Made by a program: the position numbers and the translations under genes. Positions 55,377-61,249 of a stretch of 64,000 nucleotides of DNA are shown one piece after another (the first letter of the stretch is position 1; each line of letters begins with the position of its first letter). Source of the DNA: Acidimicrobiales bacterium (GTDB lineage Bacteria > Actinomycetota > Acidimicrobiia > Acidimicrobiales > VFJN01); the NCBI GenBank assembly GCA_035316325.1, contig DATHJB010000212.1:85965-149964 (forward strand), read 5' to 3'. The notes below the pieces were generated by a model that worked only from the letters and a program-made list of their open reading frames with translations, did no database searches and had not been told where the DNA came from.

Positions 55377-56524
55377 CAGCGGGTCCTCTCGCGCTCGTCG
55401 CGCAGGTCGAAGGCGATCTTCACGGCGCCGCGGACACCGGCGTTGGCGGCGTGCTCGACGGCGTCCTCGTAGCGCGACAGGGGGTAGGTGGCCGACACGA
55501 GCCGGCCGAGGTCGAGCCGGCGGACCAGCTCGATCGCCGTGTCGAAGTCGTCGCGGGTGTAGGCGTAGCAGCCCCGGAGGACGGCTTCGCGGTGCCACAG
55601 CGGGGTGAGGTCGAGGGTCGTGACGCCGGGCATGCCGACGGCGTGGATGGTGCCGCCCGGGGCGACCACCCGCAGGGCCTGGGCCAGCGAGTCCTCCGAG
55701 CCGACGCAGTCGACCACCGCGGCGACGCCGCCGGTGAGCTGGCCGTTGTCGAGCAGCATCGACCTGCTCGACGAGCGGACCACGCGGTCGAGCTCGCCGG
55801 GTGCGCACACGACGGTGGCGCCCATCTCCTTGGCCCACCAGCGCTGGTCGGGGTGCTTGGCCGTCGCCACCACGCTGCGGGAGCCGAGCTCGGCGAGCGC
55901 CGCGATCGTGAGCAGCCCCAGGGCGCCGGAACCGATGACCGCGACCTCGGCGGCGTCGACCTGCCGGGCCGCGTGCACCGCGCAGGCGGTGGGCTCGACC
56001 AGCACGGCGGCCTCGTCGGACAGGTCGTCGGGGATGGGGACCAGCTGCGAGCGGTGGGCCACCAGCGACGTCGACCAGCCCCCGCCGGTCGACTCGCAGA
56101 AGCCCGTCTGCAGGCCCGGCTCCAGGTGCCCGTAGGCGATCCGCTCGCACAGGTTCGTCCGGCCCGCGGAGCAGGCCGCGCACGGCGGTTCGACGCCCCG
56201 GGTCACGCAGGTGAGCACCGGCACGACCACCACCCGGGAGCCGTCGTCCAGCTCACCGACGATCTCGTGGCCGGGCACGAACGGGAACGACACGATGGGC
56301 TCGAAGTACCGCGACGACTTGCCGTCGAGGGTGGCCAGGTCGCTGCCGCAGATGCCGGCGAGCCTCGGCCGCACCCGCACCCAGTCGTCGCCGGGCAGGT
56401 CGGGCGGGTCGACGTCGCGCAGCGCCAGCGGCCCGTAGCGGGCACCCTTGCCCGGCCGCAGCGCGCCCGCCACCATCGCCGCCGCGTAGCGGGCGGGCTT
56501 GCGGGAGAAGACGAGCGCTTTCAC
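55376..56524 (-). CDS. Zinc-dependent alcohol dehydrogenase (MDR family)
   Basis: 382 residues. Catalytic zinc site GICGSD and GHEIVGEL; structural zinc cysteines in PPCAACSAGRTNLCERI. The Rossmann loop is VIGSGALGLLTIAALAELG. Probably oxidises an alcohol to an aldehyde with NAD, which would complement the fatty acyl-CoA reductase encoded upstream. GTG at 56524 is the natural start (MKALVFSRKP); the open frame extends upstream only into a tandem-repeat gap. It overlaps the LarA-like gene by TGATG. Confidence 0.9.
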   Translation of the reverse strand: MKALVFSRKPARYAAAMVAGALRPGKGARYGPLALRDVDPPDLPGDDWVRVRPRLAGICGSDLATLDGKSSRYFEPIVSFPFVPGHEIVGELDDGSRVVVVPVLTCVTRGVEPPCAACSAGRTNLCERIAYGHLEPGLQTGFCESTGGGWSTSLVAHRSQLVPIPDDLSDEAAVLVEPTACAVHAARQVDAAEVAVIGSGALGLLTIAALAELGSRSVVATAKHPDQRWWAKEMGATVVCAPGELDRVVRSSSRSMLLDNGQLTGGVAAVVDCVGSEDSLAQALRVVAPGGTIHAVGMPGVTTLDLTPLWHREAVLRGCYAYTRDDFDTAIELVRRLDLGRLVSATYPLSRYEDAVEHAANAGVRGAVKIAFDLRDERERTR

Positions 56525-56549
56525 GCCGTGCCTCCGGTCCGGCCAGGAC

Positions 56550-56647
56550 GTCGTCGTTGCGGCGCCGACGAACCGAATCGGTCGCCTGGCACCGCATCGA
56601 CCGTCGGGCCGTCGTCGTTGCGGCGCCACGGCACCGAATCGGTCGCT
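56550..56647. repeat. Tandem direct repeat between the acyl-CoA reductase and alcohol dehydrogenase genes
   Basis: Two ~37-nt units, 61 bp apart (56550-56586 and 56611-56647), share GTCGTCGTTGCGGCGCC and, further in, the palindrome ACCGAATCGGT. A partial inverted third copy (GTCGCAACG) follows. The block fills the gap between two minus-strand genes, so it could be a regulatory site for the downstream three genes or a small repetitive element. Confidence 0.6.
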
Positions 56648-56660
56648 TCGCGTCGCAACG

Positions 56661-59024
56661 TCACGTCCCGATCTCCATCAGTCGGCTGAGCAGGCTGTCG
56701 CCCTGCGAGCCCTTCCGGGGAGCGAGCGGCAACCGCACCGGCGGCGCCCCCGCGGCCTTGGTCCAGTTCTCCACCAGCCACCCCCGCTTGCGGGCCAGGG
56801 CGGCCAGCCGGGTCTCGGGGTTGACCGCCACCGGGAAGCCCACGGCCTCCAGCATCGGCAGGTCCGACGTCGAGTCGGCGTAGGCGACGGCCTCCGCGAG
56901 GTCGAAGTCGTTGGCGTCCGCGAAGTCGAACAGCACCTGGGCCCGGGCCTCGCCGGTCGGCGGCACGTCCACCAGCTCGCCCCGGTAGGTGCCGTCGGGC
57001 CGGACGTCGAGCGAGGCGCAGACCACGTCGTCGAACAGCGGCCGCAGCGGGCCGATGGCGACGTCGAGCGCCCCGGTGATCAGGACCGTGTGGTGCCCGG
57101 CGGCCCGGTGCTCCCGCACCCGCCGGATGCCGGCCGGGAACGACTTCGCCAGCAGCAGCTGGCTGAACATCTCGGTGGCGTCCTCGTCGAGCTGGGCGAC
57201 CGGGGCCCGGTCGAAGCGCCGGTAGAAGTGGCGCAGGAAGTCGCTGCGGTCCTGCCGGTCGAGCGCCGCCAGCTTGGGCGCCTCGGCGAGCGTCTTCAGC
57301 ACGAAGCGCCAGCGGTCCTCGCGGGGGAGGCGCCGGGTGGCCAGCCAGGAGTACGACGCCACCACGTTCGACGCGATCAGCGTGTTCTCCAGGTCGAAGG
57401 CAGCGAGCTGGCGGCGGGGGTCGAGCACCTGGCGCCGCAGCCGGGTCTCCCGGCTCTCGCCCACCTTGCCGCCCGGCGTCATGCGCACCCGGGCGTGCTC
57501 CACGACCGACGGCAGGTGGATCTCCCGCACGTAGTGCGTCCAGTCGATCACCCGCGGGTCCGAGCAGAAGCGCTGCTGGTCGTCGGGGGGCATGGCCTCG
57601 TAGCGGGCCAGCAGCCGGTCGACGCCGTAGATGGCCTCGCACTCGGTGTACGCGCCGTACAGCTCGACGTAGCCGAGGGCGCGCTCGACCAGCTCCTTGC
57701 GCTCCTCGACCTTGGCCGACCACTCGGCCTGGCGGCCCCGGAGCGGCAGCTGCGACAGCACGTTCTCGGTCTTCTCGATGGCCGACTTGGCCCGGACGAG
57801 CTGGCGCTGCACCCGGCCGCGGCCCGGGAAAGACCAGTCGGGGACCATGATCGGCTGGCCCTCGCTGTCGTAGATCGGGTGCTCGGTGAACCAGCCGCGC
57901 ACCAGGTCGACCAGCTGCCGGTACTTCAGCGGGTTGGCCGACCCCGACGCCACCTGCACGATCTCGGGCTCGTCGGGCGGCGTCGACGCCGCGGCCTCGA
58001 CGATGGCGGCCACGACGAGGTCGACGGGGATCACGTCGATCGTGCCCTCGGGGACGCCCGGGAACTCCTTCAGCAGGCCACGGGCGTAGGAGATGATCAC
58101 CGGCTCGGCCATGCGGAAGCCGCGGATCCAGCCCGGCCGGGGCTCGAGCAGCGACGACTCGATGATCGACGGCCGCACGATCGTGATCGGGAGGTCGCCC
58201 CGCTGCGACAGCAGCGCCCGCTCGCCCATGGCCTTGGTGTAGGCGTAGGCGTCGGGCCAGCCGAGCGACCCGGCGCGGGCCCGGCCGGCGGCGACCATGC
58301 GGTCCTTCACCCAGTTCTGGCGGCGCTGCTCGGTCTTGGCGGACAGGGCGGGGGTGCCGGCGGCGCCCAGCTCGCGGCGGGCCTCCTTGGCGAGCTGCTT
58401 GAGCATCTCGGGGGTGCGGCTGGTGGCCTCGGCGTCCTGGCGGGCCCGGCGGGCGCCCTCGACCTCGCCCCGCCAGTCGACGTCGACGAAGAACGGGCTC
58501 TCGTGGAGCGGCTGCTCGGGCGCCGCGCCGCGGCGGTTGCCGGCGACGTAGCAGGTCGACACCGACACCAGGTGGGGTCGCACGTCCAGGTCACGTAGGG
58601 TGGCGACGATGCGGCTGGGGCCGAGGAGGTTCACCTCGACGGCGGCGTCGAGCGGCGAGTCGAAGGCCACGGTGGCCGCCGAGTGGATGACGATGTCGCA
58701 GCTGCCGAGGGTGGCGCGGTCGGCGTCGTCGAGACCGAGACCGTCGGTGCCGACGTCGCCGGCGATCACCGTCACCCGGCGGGCCACCATCTCGTCGAGG
58801 GCCTTCGCTCCGCCCAGCTCCTCACGGAGGCGGTCGAAGGCGTCGTTGCGGAAGATCTCCCGCTTGGCGCGGGTGTCGACCGACGAGCGCTTGCCGGGGC
58901 GGATGAGGAGCACCAGCTCGCAGCCGGGCACGGACCGCAGCAGCCGTTCGATCAGCGCGGTGCCGAGGAAGCCGGTGCCTCCGGTGACCGCGATGCGCTT
59001 GCCGTCCAGAGCCTCGGGGATCAC
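56661..59024 (-). CDS. Fatty acyl-CoA reductase fused to a HAD-IB hydrolase domain
   Basis: 787 residues. The N-terminal ~500 are an NAD(P)-dependent reductase of the male-sterility/FAR type: TGGTGFLGTALIERLL, SVSTCYVAGN, catalytic YAYTK (~260) and the FAR insert with many charged helices. It should reduce an acyl-CoA to aldehyde or alcohol. The C-terminal ~240 are a HAD-IB domain whose motif I reads DLENT (Asp544, Glu546), with Glu replacing the usual second Asp; TGALD and ADSTSDLPML are intact. GTG at 59024 starts the first strand. It diverges from a TetR gene over a perfect palindrome and leads an operon with alcohol dehydrogenase, LarA-like and PlsC genes, suggesting fatty alcohol or ether/wax-type lipid metabolism. 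Confidence 0.88.
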   Translation of the reverse strand: MIPEALDGKRIAVTGGTGFLGTALIERLLRSVPGCELVLLIRPGKRSSVDTRAKREIFRNDAFDRLREELGGAKALDEMVARRVTVIAGDVGTDGLGLDDADRATLGSCDIVIHSAATVAFDSPLDAAVEVNLLGPSRIVATLRDLDVRPHLVSVSTCYVAGNRRGAAPEQPLHESPFFVDVDWRGEVEGARRARQDAEATSRTPEMLKQLAKEARRELGAAGTPALSAKTEQRRQNWVKDRMVAAGRARAGSLGWPDAYAYTKAMGERALLSQRGDLPITIVRPSIIESSLLEPRPGWIRGFRMAEPVIISYARGLLKEFPGVPEGTIDVIPVDLVVAAIVEAAASTPPDEPEIVQVASGSANPLKYRQLVDLVRGWFTEHPIYDSEGQPIMVPDWSFPGRGRVQRQLVRAKSAIEKTENVLSQLPLRGRQAEWSAKVEERKELVERALGYVELYGAYTECEAIYGVDRLLARYEAMPPDDQQRFCSDPRVIDWTHYVREIHLPSVVEHARVRMTPGGKVGESRETRLRRQVLDPRRQLAAFDLENTLIASNVVASYSWLATRRLPREDRWRFVLKTLAEAPKLAALDRQDRSDFLRHFYRRFDRAPVAQLDEDATEMFSQLLLAKSFPAGIRRVREHRAAGHHTVLITGALDVAIGPLRPLFDDVVCASLDVRPDGTYRGELVDVPPTGEARAQVLFDFADANDFDLAEAVAYADSTSDLPMLEAVGFPVAVNPETRLAALARKRGWLVENWTKAAGAPPVRLPLAPRKGSQGDSLLSRLMEIGT

Positions 59025-59033
59025 GCTCCGTTG

Positions 59034-59049
59034 TCTACCACTTGGTAGA
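59034..59049. promoter_or_regulatory. TetR operator palindrome
   Basis: TCTACCActTGGTAGA (59034-59049) is a perfect 7-bp inverted repeat with a 2-bp spacer. It lies in the 48-bp gap between the divergent acyl-CoA reductase and TetR genes. TetR regulators typically bind such sites to repress themselves and their neighbour. Confidence 0.75.
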
Positions 59050-59072
59050 TGGTCACTACGATTCAGCTCCGC

Positions 59073-59657
59073 ATGAAGCCCACCGCCGATCGCATCGCCG
59101 ACGCGGCCCTCGCGGCGTTCGGCACCCGGGGCTACGAGGCGACGTCGCTGGACGACCTGGCGCGGGAGCTGGGCATCCGCAAGCAGACGATCCTCTACTG
59201 GTATTCGTCGAAGGAGGCCCTGCTGGCGGCGGTCATCGACCGCACCGCCGGCGAGGTGATGGTTCGGCTGGAGCGGGCCGTCGCGGCCGGCGGCCCCGGC
59301 TTCGGTCGCATCGAGGCCATCGTCCGCGCCATGTCCCGCCTCGTCGCCCGCCACCCGGCGATGCTGGGGTTCGTGCGGGAGGTCAGCCGCCTGGGGCCAC
59401 CGGCGTCGACCCGGCTGACGGCGGCGATCGCTCCCCTCGTCGACCGGGCATCGGGGTACCTCGCCACCGAGATGGACGCCGGGCGCATGCGCCGCCACGA
59501 CCCCCGCCTGCTGCTGCTGTCGGCGTACTCGATGGTGACCGGGCTGGCGACCGAGCTGGAGGTGCTGCGGGCGTTCGGCGAGGAGCCGACGCTGTCGTCG
59601 CTGGTCCGCCGCCGCAACGAGCTGCTCGCGCTGCTGCGGGCGGCGCTGGTCCCGTAG
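59073..59657 (+). CDS. TetR-family transcriptional regulator
   Basis: 194 residues. The N-terminal helix-turn-helix is clear: RIADAALAAFGTRGYEATSL, DDLARELGIRKQTILYWYSS and KEALLAAVI. The C-terminal helices form the ligand pocket. The ATG at 59073 is chosen; an in-frame ATG at 59049 begins at the last base of the operator palindrome and adds eight residues without similarity to the family. Divergent orientation over the palindrome makes the fatty acyl-CoA reductase operon its likely target, with an acyl-CoA or fatty acid as possible ligand (inference). Confidence 0.92.
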   Translation: MKPTADRIADAALAAFGTRGYEATSLDDLARELGIRKQTILYWYSSKEALLAAVIDRTAGEVMVRLERAVAAGGPGFGRIEAIVRAMSRLVARHPAMLGFVREVSRLGPPASTRLTAAIAPLVDRASGYLATEMDAGRMRRHDPRLLLLSAYSMVTGLATELEVLRAFGEEPTLSSLVRRRNELLALLRAALVP

Positions 59658-59664
59658 AAAACGA

Positions 59665-59718
59665 CGAAATTGCGTGGCCGGTGGCCCTATAGCGACCACC
59701 AGCCACGCAATTTCGGGT
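59665..59718. repeat. Palindromic intergenic element, copy B (bidirectional terminator-like)
   Basis: A perfect 14-bp inverted repeat: CGAAATTGCGTGGC (59665-59678) and GCCACGCAATTTCG (59702-59715). Bases 59666-59686 are identical to 5880-5900, and 59704-59718 to 5918-5932, with unrelated loop sequence between. It again separates convergent genes and touches the stop codon of the minus-strand gene. Confidence 0.75.
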
Positions 59719-60558
59719 TCAGGTGACGGTGAACTCGGTGTACATGCCCTCCATGGCGTGGGGCGGGCCCTCGGGCGGCGGCCCGTCGGTGCTGGTCGCC
59801 CCCACCGGGACGAAGCACAGGGCCACGTAGTCGCCGGGCTCCAGGTCGACGACTGTGTAGTCCTCCTCGCCGGGAGCGGCGAAGGCGGTGGTGCCGACCA
59901 TCGTCGTCAGCGACATCGCCTCCTCCTCGGGGAGCGCCAGCAGCTCCTCGGCCGACTGGGTCACACCGTCGTTCCTCCGCACCAGGAGCAGCTCGTGGAG
60001 GTCCTCACCCTCGTTGCCGAGGTCGAAGCTGGTGACCCCTGCCGGAAGCTCCGCCGGGATGCCATCGAAGGCGTAGTTGGTGGCGGTGACGTCGACCGAC
60101 TCCCAGCCACAGCTCTCCAGGTCGAAGGCATGGGCGGTGGCGCTGTCCTCCGCCGCCTCGGGCGAGTCGAACAGCGACCCGTCACCGGTGGCGGCGATCT
60201 CGTCCACGATGGCCGAGAACCGGTCGGCCTCGTCGGAGAGCTCGTCGGGCGCGGTGGCCACGATGTCGGCCACCGCCGGCGTGAGGGTGTCGGTGGCGTA
60301 GGCCTTCAGACCGGTCGCCACCTCCTCCTCGGAGGCCGTCTCGAAGTCGATCTCGGGGTCGGGGATCTTCTCGAAGGCGAGGGAGGCGTCGCAGTAGGCG
60401 TCGACGTCGCCTTCGGAGTCGTCGGCCGGCTCGGCGTCGACCGGGGCGGGGTCGGTGGCGGCGTCATCGTCGTCGTCACCGCAGGCGGCGAGTCCGAGGA
60501 TCGCCGCCACCGTCACGGCGAGACAGGTCTTGGAGGTGATCGATCGCACGGCGCTCAC
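59719..60558 (-). CDS. Lipoprotein with cupredoxin-like domain
   Basis: 279 residues. Signal peptide with lipobox LAAC (lipidated Cys26), then an acidic linker (GDDDDDAATD), a helical region (~50-145) and a C-terminal beta-rich domain. The latter may be a blue-copper-like fold: His188 in DLHELLL, Cys248 in ALCFVP, His267 and Met272 in PHAMEGM are candidate ligands, though the Cys-His spacing is longer than usual. It would be anchored outside the membrane and could transfer electrons or bind copper. GTG at 60558 overlaps the VOC gene stop as GTGA. Confidence 0.75.
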   Translation of the reverse strand: MSAVRSITSKTCLAVTVAAILGLAACGDDDDDAATDPAPVDAEPADDSEGDVDAYCDASLAFEKIPDPEIDFETASEEEVATGLKAYATDTLTPAVADIVATAPDELSDEADRFSAIVDEIAATGDGSLFDSPEAAEDSATAHAFDLESCGWESVDVTATNYAFDGIPAELPAGVTSFDLGNEGEDLHELLLVRRNDGVTQSAEELLALPEEEAMSLTTMVGTTAFAAPGEEDYTVVDLEPGDYVALCFVPVGATSTDGPPPEGPPHAMEGMYTEFTVT

Positions 60559-61094
60559 CGGACCCCGGCTGCGACGAGGCGGGCGAACATCTCGGGATCG
60601 GGCTCTTCCTCGACCAGGTGGTGGTCCTCCTGGGCAGGGTCCCATGCCGTGTTCACGGCGTTGATCTCGCTCTCGAGGCCATCGGGGTCGGTGAAGCGCA
60701 CCGAGTGCACCGGGCCGTGCGGCTCGATCGTGCCGTCGCAGGCGCCCACGGCGACCAGGCGGTCGCGCACGGCCTCCAGCTCGCCGACGGTGCCCACCAT
60801 GAAGCCGAGGTGATCGATGCGACCACGGGCGAACATCCCGGTGCCGATGCCGGCGGCCACCGGGTCGTAGCCCGGCTGCTCGAAGGCGTGGATGATCGAG
60901 GTGTCGTTCACCAGCAGGATCGCATGCCGCATCGCCGAAGGCTCGGCCACCCGCATGACGATCGCGGTCCGGAGGCCGACGACGCCCTCGTAGAAGGCGC
61001 GGAAGCGGTCGAGGTCCGGGGTGACGACGGTGACCTGGCTGAAGCCGATCGGGCCGGCGCCGGTGGCGCGGGCCTGCTCCGCGGGGGCGATCAC
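60555..61094 (-). CDS. VOC-superfamily (glyoxalase/dioxygenase fold) protein
   Basis: 179 residues from the GTG at 61094: the first VOC strand (GFSQVTVVTPDLDRFRAFY) and second module (RIDHLGFMVGTVGELEAV) with candidate metal ligands His and Glu in DGLESEIN. Enzymatic activity unknown. The GTG is chosen because a leader ORF with an excellent ribosome site stops in a GTGA overlap there and GGAG lies 7 nt upstream. The frame remains open to a GTG at 61208, which would add 38 residues of no clear fold. It is coupled to the downstream lipoprotein by GTGA. Confidence 0.75.
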   Translation of the reverse strand: MIAPAEQARATGAGPIGFSQVTVVTPDLDRFRAFYEGVVGLRTAIVMRVAEPSAMRHAILLVNDTSIIHAFEQPGYDPVAAGIGTGMFARGRIDHLGFMVGTVGELEAVRDRLVAVGACDGTIEPHGPVHSVRFTDPDGLESEINAVNTAWDPAQEDHHLVEEEPDPEMFARLVAAGVR

Positions 61095-61180
61095 CGGAAG
61101 CTCCGGAGCAGCTGGCGGAGAGCCGTGACGGGGCACAGCCGCGAGGTGGTGAGCTCGAGGGCTCGGGTCCAACGTTCCAT
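61091..61180 (-). CDS. 29-codon leader ORF coupled to the VOC gene
   Basis: ATG at 61180 follows a perfect AGGAGG at 7 nt. The peptide begins MERWTRALEL, is basic, and stops at 61091-61093 overlapping the VOC start (GTGA). The strong ribosome site and exact overlap suggest translational coupling or a regulatory leader peptide. No homologue recognised. Confidence 0.45.
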   Translation of the reverse strand: MERWTRALELTTSRLCPVTALRQLLRSFR

Positions 61181-61217
61181 GGGAGGTCCTCCTGGTTCGG
61201 GGTGTCACCCGAGGAGG

Positions 61218-61237
61218 CGTTCCATGGCGATGGAACG
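61218..61237. promoter_or_regulatory. Perfect palindrome upstream of the VOC/lipoprotein operon
   Basis: CGTTCCATggcgATGGAACG: 8-bp perfect arms with a 4-bp spacer. It lies between the stop of the large regulator gene and the leader ORF; CGTTCCATGG occurs again at the leader ORF start (61173-61182). It may be an operator for a promoter serving the leader, VOC and lipoprotein genes. Confidence 0.5.
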
Positions 61238-61249
61238 ATGTTCAGTCGC

